Shown piece by piece: positions 17,273 through 26,736 of a stretch of DNA of 64,000 bases (within the stretch, counting starts at the first letter, position 1; each line of letters starts with the position of its first letter). Made by a program: the position numbers and the translations under genes. The notes beneath the pieces are model-generated. The model searched no databases. It was given only the letters and a program-made list of their open reading frames with translations, and had not been told where the DNA came from. The DNA is from JACRCG01 sp964524835 (GTDB lineage Bacteria; Desulfobacterota; Desulfuromonadia; Geobacterales; Pseudopelobacteraceae), in the NCBI GenBank assembly GCA_964524835.1, contig CAZGEG010000014.1, forward strand, positions 1-64,000. The letters run 5' to 3'.

Positions 17273-17767
17273 ATGAAAATGACACTGATCGTATGCATCA
17301 TCCTGGCGAACATTCCCGCATCTGTCTGGGCAGCAACTACGCCGGTGGCCCCCAACGGCATTTCCCTGTATCAGGATTATCGTTCCTGGGAAGCGATCGC
17401 ACCGTCTTATCGAGAAGACAAGCAGCATATCCGCATGATTCTCGGCAATCCGGTCGCCATCAAGGCGATGAAGGAAAAGATCAGGCCGTTCCCTGACGGG
17501 GCGGTGTTGGCGAAGATCGCCTGGACGACCCGCAAACATCCGAAGTTCCCCGTGGCTACCGAACCTGATTCGTTCGTACAGGCCGAGTTCATGGTCAAGG
17601 ACGCCGTCAGGTACAAGGCGACCGGCGGATGGGGATTCGCCCGTTTTGTCGGCAGCAATTACAAGCCGTACGGCAGTGATGCCGGCTTTGTCCAGGAATG
17701 TTTCGCCTGTCACCTGCCGGTCAAGGGCAATGATTACGTGTTCACGGGCTATGGCGCTGTGCCCTGA
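17273..17767 (+). CDS. Cytochrome P460-family c-type heme protein, 164 aa
   Basis: The signal peptide cleaves near VWA-ATT (residue about 20). The mature part matches the cytochrome P460 domain: 'YQDYRSWEAIAPSYREDK', 'VLAKIAWTT', 'VQAEFMVKDA' and a C-terminal 'ECFACHLPVKGNDYVFT' carrying the CxxCH heme-attachment site. Family members are periplasmic; some oxidise hydroxylamine, others are of unknown role. It is the second gene of a pair with the VKOR-like gene. The presence of the Lys that crosslinks the heme in true P460 was not established. Confidence 0.85.
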   Translation: MKMTLIVCIILANIPASVWAATTPVAPNGISLYQDYRSWEAIAPSYREDKQHIRMILGNPVAIKAMKEKIRPFPDGAVLAKIAWTTRKHPKFPVATEPDSFVQAEFMVKDAVRYKATGGWGFARFVGSNYKPYGSDAGFVQECFACHLPVKGNDYVFTGYGAVP

Positions 17768-17801
17768 TTGGCGCATGCGTCCAGATTAGTAGTATCGGTA
17801 T

Positions 17802-19454
17802 TTAGTAGTTGTACCTCAGTTCGAACCTGAGCAGCTGGTTTGTTCGCCCGACTCCGTCAACCAGATTCAGGTTAGAGATTTTTTCAATCCCGTAGCCGAT
17901 CCGGGCATCGACATCACCATACACCGGCAGATCCCAAGTGAACCGCCCCGCGTGCTTGGACTCCATCACCTGTCCGGGCATGCGGTACGAGCGGCCCCGC
18001 TCGGTATAGAAATACTCCAGAGCCAGGTTGTTGCGCGCACCGAACCAGTGAGAATAGCGTCCGAAAAACTCCTGGACACCGCCCCCTCCCTGGGAGTGTC
18101 CAGGCGTCATATCGTTATAGACGTACCCGCGCGGAAACTGCCAGTCGCCGTAGAGCATGACACTGCCGAAAAAGTACTCGAAGCGGAAATCGTCCCGGCA
18201 GGAAGCATTAAGGCAGGGCACGAAGACGCCGGCCACGTAGCTCTCAACAATCGGCCAGACACCCCCGGCATTATCTTCTCCCGAAAATTCTCCATAAAGT
18301 TCGGTGTTTCGCATCGACGGGATGCGGAAACGCAGGTCCAGCCCCGCGATCGTATTGGAGTGATCATTTTTGCCGCCGCCCAAAAGGGTATCGGGGCTGC
18401 CGCTGAAACCGGGACCTCCCGTCTGGCGGACGAAATTTGCGCCGTATTCGAACCAGTAGTACGGTTTTACCGCTAGTTTGAAACCGATAAAATAAGGTTG
18501 GCGATGATCGGCTGTTCCGGTATCGGTGTCGTCAAAGCGGGATACGATCAGCGAGTATTTGATATCTCCCAGCCGTTGCCTGATCCAGGCCACGTCCAGC
18601 GGTTCAGGACTGGAGAGCTTGATCAGATCGAAGTTGCGGGCATTGTTGGTCAGGGTTGTTGTCCCGCGATACCCAGGCCCGAACCAGTTCTCATCGCGCC
18701 CCGCCTCCACTTCCAAGCCGCCGCCTCCCAGTTTTACATAGACGCGGTTCAGACGGAGCGTACTTACATCCTCAGACACCAGGATCATCGGTTCAATCAG
18801 GGCGGTGGCCTTGTCACCCAGATAGCCCTCCGCAGTCCAGCGCAGTTCGCCGCTGTGACCCCGTGGATGAATGACGCCGTTGTTGTTCTCCAGAAGCGGC
18901 GTCCCCTCGGTACCGGATGTATGCACCGGGCTGCCGTCTCCCAGCGGCCGGAGATCGCCGCCGATGAAACCGAAGGCCGACTGGTGGGCAGGATCCAACG
19001 AATTACGGTTATAGTCGCGCGGCGCACCATCCAGGTAGACGTAGCGCATGCGCAGTGAAGAAACCGGATTGTAGTCGATAAATCGGGGCTTTTTGTCCGG
19101 ATGCTCCCGCAGGGAAATCTCACGGTGGATCAATTTTCGAATCCGGGTAACCAATTCACGGCCAAAGCCGGGAGTTGTGATGACCTGTGAGGACATTTTT
19201 ATTTCGGCCTCCAGCACCAAACGGGCGGCCTCGGCTTTGCTGAATGGTTTGAGACCTTTGATGTCTCCTGTGATCAGGCCCATTCCGGCCAGTTTGTCCA
19301 GGTAGAGATAGATGGGGCTGTCCAGCGGGATGTTTGCGGAGGAGAGGGCATGGGCGGGGTCTGTCCAGGCGAACAGAACAAGCAATAGTGTAAATCCAAC
19401 GATGAAAGATAACAACCTTATCATGTAAGTTATACGGAGGAGGAACGGCAGCAT
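17802..19454 (-). CDS. Wzi-like capsule assembly outer-membrane protein, 550 aa
   Basis: The N-terminal signal peptide ends near AHA. Residues about 40-110 form an SLH-like helical segment ('IPLDSPIYLYLDKLAGMGLITG...'), and the remainder is rich in aromatic beta-strands ending in 'LLRFELRYNY', as expected of an outer-membrane barrel. This is the pattern of the capsule assembly Wzi family. The ATG at 19454 follows the upstream gene's stop by one base, so translation is coupled. An internal ATG at 19424 gives a more usual signal peptide and may be the true start. It is the last gene of the polysaccharide cluster and probably binds or organises the exported polymer at the surface. Confidence 0.75.
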   Translation of the reverse strand: MLPFLLRITYMIRLLSFIVGFTLLLVLFAWTDPAHALSSANIPLDSPIYLYLDKLAGMGLITGDIKGLKPFSKAEAARLVLEAEIKMSSQVITTPGFGRELVTRIRKLIHREISLREHPDKKPRFIDYNPVSSLRMRYVYLDGAPRDYNRNSLDPAHQSAFGFIGGDLRPLGDGSPVHTSGTEGTPLLENNNGVIHPRGHSGELRWTAEGYLGDKATALIEPMILVSEDVSTLRLNRVYVKLGGGGLEVEAGRDENWFGPGYRGTTTLTNNARNFDLIKLSSPEPLDVAWIRQRLGDIKYSLIVSRFDDTDTGTADHRQPYFIGFKLAVKPYYWFEYGANFVRQTGGPGFSGSPDTLLGGGKNDHSNTIAGLDLRFRIPSMRNTELYGEFSGEDNAGGVWPIVESYVAGVFVPCLNASCRDDFRFEYFFGSVMLYGDWQFPRGYVYNDMTPGHSQGGGGVQEFFGRYSHWFGARNNLALEYFYTERGRSYRMPGQVMESKHAGRFTWDLPVYGDVDARIGYGIEKISNLNLVDGVGRTNQLLRFELRYNY

Positions 19455-19455
19455 G

Positions 19456-20865
19456 TCAACTTGCCCCTCGCCTGACCAATACCACCCAGAATGTCAGCAG
19501 GAGAAGTTTAATATCCAGCCAGAGAGACCATTGTTCAATATACTGAATGTCGAGACGCGCCACCTGGTCAAAGTCCTGGATCTGGTTGCGGCCGCTGACC
19601 TGCCAGAGACCGGTTATGCCCGGTTTGATACAGATTCGTTTTCGATGCCAGTTTTCGTAGAGAGCCACTTCGTCCGGAGTAGGCGGCCGGGTTCCGACCA
19701 GACTCATCTCCCCCTTGAACACGTTCCAGAACTGAGGGACCTCGTCAAGGCTGGTCTTTCGCAAAAAACGGCCGACGCCGGTAACCCGTGGGTCGTGCTT
19801 CATCTTGAACATCTGGCCCTGCATTTCGTTATGCGCCATCAATTCCTGTTTGCGCTCTTCGGCATCAACCGTCATTGAACGTAATTTCCAACAGCGGAAT
19901 CGCCGCCCATTCTCGCCAACCCGCTCCTGGCTGAAAAATATCGGACCCGGTGAATTGAGTTTAATTGCCAATGCAAGAAAAGGCAGCAGTAATGCTAAAA
20001 GCACGAGTCCAACGCTTGCTCCGACAATGTCGAGCATCCGCTTCGCCAGGAGTTTTCTGGCATCGAAAGCCTTGCTGTAGAATGTCAGCATGGGAAGTTC
20101 GCCATGAAACATGAACAGCTCCCGCCGGCCGGCGGAAAAATCACACACGTCCAGAACCATGCGGGACGTAATCCCCATCTCGTTCATTTCATACACAAGA
20201 TTTTCAATTTCCGCCGCCTTGGAAGCGGGAAGACAGAAGACAACTTCATCAACAATCCCCTGTCTGCACACATCGATGATGTCATCAACTTTACCCAGAA
20301 AAGGATATATTCTGTCATCCATCGCCTGCAAAACGGGCTCACCAAGGATCCCGATGATATGATATCCCCAGACAGCATGCTGCTGGACGAGGCGGATGAA
20401 CTTTTCCGCCATGGCTCCGTTGTTCACCAGCAGAATATTGCGGGTGTTGTAGCCTCGCCGGCGGAAAAGATATAGAAGTGTTCTGAGCGTCAACTTGCCG
20501 GCTGCAAGGAAGGCAAAGGAAAACAGGAGAAACTGCACGAACAGTCGTCTGCCGAATTCGTGGGGTTCGACAAAAAAAACAACCGAGGAGGAGACTATTG
20601 CCGCAATAGCATGTGCCTTGAAAAGCTGGCTGACAACATCCACCGAGCGCTTTGTGCGGAGGGAGTCATAAATGCCCCAATAATGCAGGCAAAAAAGCCA
20701 GACAGGGATGATGAAGAGGAGAAACCAGAGATAAGAATATATATCCTTGGGAGGCATGACAAACCGGCTGCGATACGCGTGAGCGACGAGAAACGCGCAC
20801 GCAACCAGGAAGGTGTCAAGAAGGGCGGAAACGACAGTAAGCAGGCGGGCCTGTTGCTTTAGCAT
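19456..20865 (-). CDS. Polyprenyl-phosphate sugar-1-phosphate transferase (WbaP/EpsE type), 469 aa
   Basis: The N-terminal ~130 residues hold four or five transmembrane helices, a Rossmann-like CoA-binding-like domain spans about 140-260, and a last helix leads into the catalytic bacterial sugar transferase domain (about 270-469). Its signatures are 'KRMLDIVGA', 'PGPIFFSQERVGENGRRFRCWKLRSM', 'GRFLRKTSLDEVPQFWNVFKGEMSLVGTRPP' and 'KPGITGLWQVSGRN'. It transfers a sugar-1-phosphate from a nucleotide sugar to undecaprenyl phosphate, the first committed step of the repeat unit. It sits near the promoter-distal end of the cluster, just before the Wzi-like gene. Confidence 0.92.
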   Translation of the reverse strand: MLKQQARLLTVVSALLDTFLVACAFLVAHAYRSRFVMPPKDIYSYLWFLLFIIPVWLFCLHYWGIYDSLRTKRSVDVVSQLFKAHAIAAIVSSSVVFFVEPHEFGRRLFVQFLLFSFAFLAAGKLTLRTLLYLFRRRGYNTRNILLVNNGAMAEKFIRLVQQHAVWGYHIIGILGEPVLQAMDDRIYPFLGKVDDIIDVCRQGIVDEVVFCLPASKAAEIENLVYEMNEMGITSRMVLDVCDFSAGRRELFMFHGELPMLTFYSKAFDARKLLAKRMLDIVGASVGLVLLALLLPFLALAIKLNSPGPIFFSQERVGENGRRFRCWKLRSMTVDAEERKQELMAHNEMQGQMFKMKHDPRVTGVGRFLRKTSLDEVPQFWNVFKGEMSLVGTRPPTPDEVALYENWHRKRICIKPGITGLWQVSGRNQIQDFDQVARLDIQYIEQWSLWLDIKLLLLTFWVVLVRRGAS

Positions 20866-20940
20866 GTGCGAATACTACCATAAGAAAGCTGTAAAGTATA
20901 GAAGTTGGCAATTCTCATGCGTATGGCCTGAAACAAGAAT

Positions 20941-21882
20941 CTACTCCGTTTCAGTTCTGATTCCCTTCCGGTTATAGCGGGAATCCCAGTAATACCACTG
21001 GCTGCTAAGTCTTTTTTTCAACCACTCCGGTGCCTTGAGTGACCTGTAACCGGCCCGGTAGCCCAGCAGCTTTACACATGTATTAACCACGGCGTACGGG
21101 ACTAACCATGGACTGCGTGAAATCAGAACCTGCATGAGTGCGGCAAAGTACTCTTTTCCCCGCTTCTCGGCCTGTCCGACAATACTCTGAACCCATGGAT
21201 TTTCCGCACGCACGTACCCTGTGTCAAAATAGCGCTTGAACTCCTCGATCAGGGTGTAAGAATGGGAGTGTTCCACCACGGCCCCGGCGACGTAGGCCAC
21301 CTTGTGTCCGTTACGAAGCAGGCGGGCGGCGGCAAAATAGTCTTCGCTGGTGAGTGTGGGACGGAATCCGCCGATAGCATCAAGGGCCGAATTCAGATAG
21401 GCAGAGCAGGAATCAGAGGTGAAGAACGTGTAGACACCGTATTTTTCGGCATCAGCGATGCTTCGGATCTGTGACTCTGCCGGATAGTTGAATTGCCGGG
21501 GGAAGGATTCAAAGATATCAGCCCCCCTGCGTGGGATTTGGCGGGCATATGAAAAAGAAGCCGTGCCGTTTATGATCGGTTCAACAAGCCGTTCGATCAG
21601 ATATTCGTCGACGGGAACCGCGTCCTGGGTCATAAAGATGACAATGTCGGCTTTTGTCTGCTTTCTTGCCATTTCGCGGGTGGCGCCGTGGTTGAATTCT
21701 CCGAATTTGATGGATTGGATATTTACCTCATATTTTCGGGCGATCGGCACGGTTTCATCCTCGGACGCGGAATCAAAAATCTTGATCTCATCGGGTTGAA
21801 GCCGCTGGTCATGCAGCTTATTCAACAGAAGAGCAAGGTCAGCACCGGCATTTTTTGTGGGAATAACTATGGCTATTTTCAT
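20941..21882 (-). CDS. Family 2 glycosyltransferase (rhamnosyltransferase-like), 313 aa
   Basis: A GT-A fold begins 'AIVIPTKNAG', followed by 'IFDSASEDETV' and 'MTQDAVPVDEYLIERLV', the D-x-A variant of the DXD metal site common in rhamnosyltransferase-like GT2 enzymes. 'SEDYFAAARLLRNGHKVAYV' provides the catalytic ED pair. No membrane segments are apparent. The start is taken at the ATG at 21882; the TTG at 21891 is the alternative and neither has a strong ribosome-binding site. It is cytosolic, adding one sugar to the lipid-linked repeat. Confidence 0.85.
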   Translation of the reverse strand: MKIAIVIPTKNAGADLALLLNKLHDQRLQPDEIKIFDSASEDETVPIARKYEVNIQSIKFGEFNHGATREMARKQTKADIVIFMTQDAVPVDEYLIERLVEPIINGTASFSYARQIPRRGADIFESFPRQFNYPAESQIRSIADAEKYGVYTFFTSDSCSAYLNSALDAIGGFRPTLTSEDYFAAARLLRNGHKVAYVAGAVVEHSHSYTLIEEFKRYFDTGYVRAENPWVQSIVGQAEKRGKEYFAALMQVLISRSPWLVPYAVVNTCVKLLGYRAGYRSLKAPEWLKKRLSSQWYYWDSRYNRKGIRTETE

Positions 21883-22002
21883 AATACTCAACTTTTATCA
21901 GGTTCGGAGCAACCTTGGAAGAAGCTTGTCAACTCGTTGTTTTTATCAAAAGTTCTCTGATATACCGGTATGCGGAATTCGAACTTCCAATGGCCGTACA
22001 TC

Positions 22003-23097
22003 TCATTGCACACCATTTTTGGGTACCGCTGCCAAACCGAGGATGACGGCATGGGCAAAATTCGCAGCTCCGTCAGCCACTACAAGGTTTCTGTGCTCAA
22101 TTCCCTCGGCACCGATCGAAGTCGCCACAACCGGCAAACCGGCCTCGAGGTACTCAAGCACCTTGATCTTGATTCCAGCTCCCATTCTCAGAGGTGCAAT
22201 GGCTATTTGGCATTTTTTAAAATATTCCAGAGGATCATTAACAAAACCGGTAACAGTTACATTCGGGGATGATTTATCGCGTATCTTTTTGGATGGGTCG
22301 GCACCAACTACATACAATCTGGCATCCGGATATTTCTGTAATACTGCAGGTAAAATATCATTTATAAAAAAACATAAAGCATCTTCATTCTCTATCCGGC
22401 TCATTGCACCCCAGAAGAGAATTGTATGGGGCTCTATGTTCTTTCGTACGACCTGTCGGAATTTCTGGTCAATGATCGGCGGACAAACTTTGATTTTTTT
22501 GTCTATGACGCCTTCTCTGATCAGTAACAGCCTGTCTTTATCGCACAAGACTATGATTTCGTCAGCCTTGGCTAATGATCCCAGTTCCCATTCTTTTTGC
22601 CTGATATATTCCAGATTGTAAAAAAATCTGGATAAGCCTTTCGATGCTGACTTCTTTCGTTCAAGCGATTGAAAAGTGATGTCGTGCTCAGTGATTATTT
22701 TATGAGCCGACTGACTGATTGTATCGAGGTAGTAGGCTGCTGAGGTGAATTCGAAGTGTGCCACATCAAAACAGACACTGCTTTGCAGATCGATGATCAG
22801 TTTTCTGGCCTCATTATTTGCACGCACAGAAGCGCGCAAAGGTAACAAGATGTTGGTTAAAGTTGCGAGCATCCTGCTGGATGCACTCACCTCAAAAAGA
22901 TGATGCTGAGTGCAAAAATCCAGTTCATTAGAGTTTGCGAACTCTTTTTCAATTTCATTGTAGAACGCCACTAAATAAACGTTGTATTGTACCGCATAGT
23001 TTTGAAGCTGTTGATAGGCAATCTTTTGACCCGCTTGAGGCACTTTAATTGATGGTAGATGAGAAGATATAAACAATAAATTCTTTTTGTTGTTCAT
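22003..23097 (-). CDS. Family 4 glycosyltransferase, 364 aa
   Basis: This GT-B enzyme has an N-terminal 'LLFISSHLPSIKVPQAG' and the C-terminal donor domain signatures 'HTILFWGAMSRIENEDA', 'RLYVVGADPSKK', 'VTVTGFVNDPLEYFKKCQIAIAPLRMGAGIKIKVLEYLEAGLPVVAT'. The last block carries the E-x7-E-like nucleotide-sugar binding motif. The start at 23097 has AAGGA ten bases upstream; the frame is open to 23127. It lies between the Wzy-like gene (upstream) and the rhamnosyltransferase-like gene. Confidence 0.87.
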   Translation of the reverse strand: MNNKKNLLFISSHLPSIKVPQAGQKIAYQQLQNYAVQYNVYLVAFYNEIEKEFANSNELDFCTQHHLFEVSASSRMLATLTNILLPLRASVRANNEARKLIIDLQSSVCFDVAHFEFTSAAYYLDTISQSAHKIITEHDITFQSLERKKSASKGLSRFFYNLEYIRQKEWELGSLAKADEIIVLCDKDRLLLIREGVIDKKIKVCPPIIDQKFRQVVRKNIEPHTILFWGAMSRIENEDALCFFINDILPAVLQKYPDARLYVVGADPSKKIRDKSSPNVTVTGFVNDPLEYFKKCQIAIAPLRMGAGIKIKVLEYLEAGLPVVATSIGAEGIEHRNLVVADGAANFAHAVILGLAAVPKNGVQ

Positions 23098-23152
23098 TGG
23101 CTGGTATTCCTTGATTAGTGCTATCACATGTATGCTGATTGCGCTCTAAAAG

Positions 23153-24481
23153 TTACGCGTGGGGATTATCAGTCTGTTGAGCCGCGTTTAAGCTTGTTAT
23201 TGGAATTGACACAACTGATAAGGATTGTGATGATTGAAAATTTACAGTCCCCATTTGTACATGCTTCATTAAATAAAGAATAGGAATTGTCATGAACATG
23301 AAGATAAAATCCAGATAGTTGCAGAACATGCCGAAAGCGAAAAAGTTGGAAAAAAACAGGTAGGAGGTCAGATTTATTGGATACCTGAAAAAATGCACGT
23401 TGTTCATCATAATCATATTGTTCAACCTTATGAAGATGGTCATGAACAGAATGAGTCCGACAATTCCGCCAACAGAAAGAAGGGCGAGAATGAAGTTATC
23501 AGGTACGAAATCGTCGAATAAAGCACTGTATTGAATATAACCAATTCCGAAAAACAGCTTGCGATAACTACTTGTGAGACTTTCAAGAATAAACTGGGCA
23601 CTTTCAAACCGGATGATAAGGGATTTGGTGAAATGGCTTTCTCCCATGCTAAGCCCGTATAAATAAACGATAAGGGCAGTGGTTGTACTGGCAATCCAAA
23701 AGTATTTGACGCTCAGATAACGTATGGTTCCTCTTCTCAACTTGGACGTAATTGCGAGGAGAAACAGAACCAGATTCATGAAGGTCAGCAGGTAGATACT
23801 TCTCGTATAGGTAAAATAGATGTTTATTAACAGTAGAGGAACAAGCGCAAGCGGTCGGTACTTCTTCATCAATATGGAATGGCCTAATAAGAAAAAAAGA
23901 GCGAAATTGAGAAACAACCCGTATTGGATGCCATCGAGAAAGAAACCGATACTTCGTGCCTGTTCATTTACGGTCATCATTTTTGTAGGGACTATGCCAA
24001 GCAGGCTTACACCGTAGAATGGAATATAATAATCGGTACCTTTGATTATCTGAAAGATGCCGACCAGGCAGTTGAGTAGAGTGAAAAAAGCAAAGAAAGA
24101 AAACAATATTTTTTTCATACGGATGGTGACGGTATCTGGCGTAATATTGAAAAAATTAACGATAAGTAGTACCAGAGGTAAAAACAGGCAAATATAGGAA
24201 ATAGTCAATCTGTCCAAAATGGGGAACTCATTGTTAACAAAGGTAACTACACTGAAAATATAGGCAACAAAGAGAAGCAGATATACCGTAAATCTGTTAT
24301 ATCTGGTCCTGTTGATGTAGAACGGTATGATCAGAATGATCAGCAGCATCAAAAACAGTTTAATATATGACATTTTTAATAATACGTCGCCGAACAGAAC
24401 TGCCTGGAGTTGATAGAGCGGATCCTTGGTCAACAAATAAAAAACGAGAAGAAAATAAATAATGTTCTTAATTAAAATCAT
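23153..24481 (-). CDS. Wzy-like polysaccharide polymerase / O-antigen ligase family, 442 aa
   Basis: An integral membrane protein with about ten to twelve hydrophobic helices and a larger periplasmic loop in the C-terminal half (about residues 280-340), the layout of the O-antigen polymerase/ligase superfamily. Sequence conservation in this family is too low for a firmer call. In a Wzx/Wzy-type cluster with a flippase and a polyprenyl sugar transferase, this gene is the obvious candidate for polymerase. It overlaps the upstream GT2 gene by four bases (ATGA). Its codons are more AT-rich than those of the flanking genes, as is common for wzy. Confidence 0.75.
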   Translation of the reverse strand: MILIKNIIYFLLVFYLLTKDPLYQLQAVLFGDVLLKMSYIKLFLMLLIILIIPFYINRTRYNRFTVYLLLFVAYIFSVVTFVNNEFPILDRLTISYICLFLPLVLLIVNFFNITPDTVTIRMKKILFSFFAFFTLLNCLVGIFQIIKGTDYYIPFYGVSLLGIVPTKMMTVNEQARSIGFFLDGIQYGLFLNFALFFLLGHSILMKKYRPLALVPLLLINIYFTYTRSIYLLTFMNLVLFLLAITSKLRRGTIRYLSVKYFWIASTTTALIVYLYGLSMGESHFTKSLIIRFESAQFILESLTSSYRKLFFGIGYIQYSALFDDFVPDNFILALLSVGGIVGLILFMTIFIRLNNMIMMNNVHFFRYPINLTSYLFFSNFFAFGMFCNYLDFIFMFMTIPILYLMKHVQMGTVNFQSSQSLSVVSIPITSLNAAQQTDNPHA

Positions 24482-25578
24482 CCCGACTCGCTATCGTTTG
24501 TTTTTTGAGCATAGTTATGGCGATCATCGCAAATTCTGCTCGTGACCAGTATCCTGCCGATATTCTTGGCATGTTCGAGCTGTCCCCTGCGGAGCCTATT
24601 TGTTAACGCCATACAGACTCCGGCATAAACACCGGGCAGAGCCCAAGGATAAAATTTACGGGTAAAAACCAGTCTGTTCCGGATGGAAAAGTAATCCGCT
24701 CGCAGGCTTTTCTGTTTCGGATCGGAACTGGTCCCGGCGCTCCCGCCCTCCTTGTGATAAACCAGGCTGCGGTCTGCAAAGGCGAGGCTGAACCGCCCCT
24801 TTGCGCGGGTAATCCAATCAAGTTCTTCAAAATAGAGAAAATACTCTTCACTCAATAATCCGACCGTCTCCAGGAAAGACCTTTTGACCAGCATGGAGGC
24901 GCCGACAACATAGCACATCTTTTTTTCAACTTCAGACTGAATGACCGGCTGGCTGTTTTTTTGAAACAGCCCCAGATGTCTGTTGGAGCCCAGCCATTTG
25001 TTATAGGTTGCGCCGCCCAGCGCCTGCACCACATCGGGGTCGTGGTAAAACAACAGCTTAGAGCCGCAGATCCCCGCGTCAGGCTTCTCCTTTATGCGTC
25101 GAACCAGATGGAGTAAGGCGTCAGGTTCCACCACTGTATCATTATTCAATAGCCAGAAGTACCGACATTCCCTGTCGGACAGGGCATAGCGGAGGCCGAC
25201 ATTGTTGCCGCCGGCAAAGCCGAGATTAGCTCCGGTTTCGATCAGTACCAAAAGTGCCCCATCCGCTATCTGGTGAGTTTTCTCCCGTTGAGATGAGTCG
25301 TACTCATGGACGGCAATCGGCTTGGGAAGCGGGGGGAAGGCAAGGTGTCGCAGGGGGTGGTGCGGGAAGGTGCAGGAATCCAGGTGCCCTTTCGCCCAGG
25401 CCTTGATGTATCCCAGCGAACCATCTGTGGAGCCGTTATCGCAGACGATCACCCGGAACCGGGAATAGTTGCTGCGAAAGACACTCTCCAGGCACTCGAT
25501 GGTATCTGCCCAGCCGTTCCAGTTGAGAATGATGATATAAACCAGCGGATACTCCTGTTGATCATCAACAGGACTCAT
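24478..25578 (-). CDS. Family 2 glycosyltransferase, 366 aa
   Basis: A GT-A fold with 'YIIILNWNGW', 'VIVCDNGSTDGS', 'GANLGFAGGNNVGLRYAL', 'FWLLNNDTVVEPDALLHLV' (DXD-like NND) and 'YFLYFEELDWITRAK' (acidic catalytic block). This places it among GT2 enzymes close to dTDP-rhamnosyl or N-acetylglucosaminyl diphosphodecaprenol rhamnosyltransferases (WbbL-like). The chosen start (25578) overlaps the stop of the upstream GT4 gene by four bases; an ATG at 25596 is also possible. Donor sugar unknown. Confidence 0.85.
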   Translation of the reverse strand: MSPVDDQQEYPLVYIIILNWNGWADTIECLESVFRSNYSRFRVIVCDNGSTDGSLGYIKAWAKGHLDSCTFPHHPLRHLAFPPLPKPIAVHEYDSSQREKTHQIADGALLVLIETGANLGFAGGNNVGLRYALSDRECRYFWLLNNDTVVEPDALLHLVRRIKEKPDAGICGSKLLFYHDPDVVQALGGATYNKWLGSNRHLGLFQKNSQPVIQSEVEKKMCYVVGASMLVKRSFLETVGLLSEEYFLYFEELDWITRAKGRFSLAFADRSLVYHKEGGSAGTSSDPKQKSLRADYFSIRNRLVFTRKFYPWALPGVYAGVCMALTNRLRRGQLEHAKNIGRILVTSRICDDRHNYAQKTNDSESG

Positions 25579-26660
25579 GAGTATTTCATCAGGCATGTCT
25601 CCATGGACGTAACTGCCCGCTCCCAGGTGAACTGCCTTATGAATTCGTGTCCCTGCATGGCCAGCTTGATCCTCTCCCCATTGTCTGATACCAGTTTTAG
25701 AATATTGTTCGCCATCGCACCCGAATCTTTGGGTTTACTGAGCAAAGCGGTCGTGCCGTCTTTAGCATATTCCCGATGACCACCTATATCCGTCAAACAT
25801 AGCGCCGCGCCGCACTGAGCTGCCTCGGCAGGTGGGAGCGGCCACCCCTCGGCCCAGCTGGGACCGACAAAAACCGCCGCCTCGTTATAGATTCGACGCA
25901 ACTCGTCCTGGGGAGGATTTTGACGATAGTCGATCCACTCCGGCAGGTCGCTCGGCCTGGCAGGTATGCCGAACAGGGTAACCCTCAGCTCCGGCACCGC
26001 TCTCTTTACCTGGCAGATCGCATCCAGACCATCTTGCGACCCTTTCCAGTTCAGGTGATGGTAAAGCATGACCAGCCGCAGCGGGTCCCTGCGATCGACA
26101 GGAATATCAAGGTCGAAAACTTTGAAGTCTAGACCGTTCGGGATGTAAACAGCCGGTTCCGCGAGTTCCGTGGCGATATCCGCCAGCCAGCGTGCGATAA
26201 CGATCTTGTTGAACGGCAGTTTCCAGGTCGCCATCGCCCGGTCCGGGTCAGCTCCGGGAAAAGTGGATTCCTGATGCTGGATGAGATAGAATTTCCTGCC
26301 CCTGTCTTTCGGATAGCCGGCCACCCATTCCGCAGTCTCCCAGGAGGTAGCAATCACGACATCGGCCGGGAGGACCCAGCGGCTATCAAGGCTCGGTTTC
26401 CACTCAAGCCGGATACGTGGGTCCACCCTGAACCATTTGTCGGGCCGGTATCCCCCAGTCATCCCCAGCGCCTTTCCTGCATATACCAGCGACTGCCTGA
26501 CCAGGCATTTTGGTGAAATTCCCCCGAGTTTCCGGGCAGGAGAATGAAAGATCGATACGTCATGTCCTCTACGTACCAGCCCGTTTGCATACTCGTAGAC
26601 AACCTTGAAACCTCCGACCGGCTGGTGCCCGGAAAAGGGGAGAATGAATGATATTCTCAT
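25575..26660 (-). CDS. Family 4 glycosyltransferase, 361 aa
   Basis: The protein begins 'RISFILPFSGHQPVGGFKVVYEYANGLVRRGHDV', a typical GT4 acceptor-domain start. The donor domain shows 'LRLVMLYHHLNWKGSQDGLDAI', 'LRVTLFGIPARPSDLPEWIDY' and 'AAVFVGPSWAEGWPLPPAEAAQCGAALCLTD', with the E-x7-E-type motif. The ATG at 26660 has TGAGGT seven bases upstream. It follows the radical SAM gene by about 76 bases on the same strand and overlaps the next GT2. Confidence 0.85.
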   Translation of the reverse strand: MRISFILPFSGHQPVGGFKVVYEYANGLVRRGHDVSIFHSPARKLGGISPKCLVRQSLVYAGKALGMTGGYRPDKWFRVDPRIRLEWKPSLDSRWVLPADVVIATSWETAEWVAGYPKDRGRKFYLIQHQESTFPGADPDRAMATWKLPFNKIVIARWLADIATELAEPAVYIPNGLDFKVFDLDIPVDRRDPLRLVMLYHHLNWKGSQDGLDAICQVKRAVPELRVTLFGIPARPSDLPEWIDYRQNPPQDELRRIYNEAAVFVGPSWAEGWPLPPAEAAQCGAALCLTDIGGHREYAKDGTTALLSKPKDSGAMANNILKLVSDNGERIKLAMQGHEFIRQFTWERAVTSMETCLMKYS

Positions 26661-26736
26661 CAATAAACCTCAACACCGAATATTTTTCGGGAATTGCTAT
26701 CCGGCAGGCCGGGCGCGTTGATCGGTGTCATGCCCG

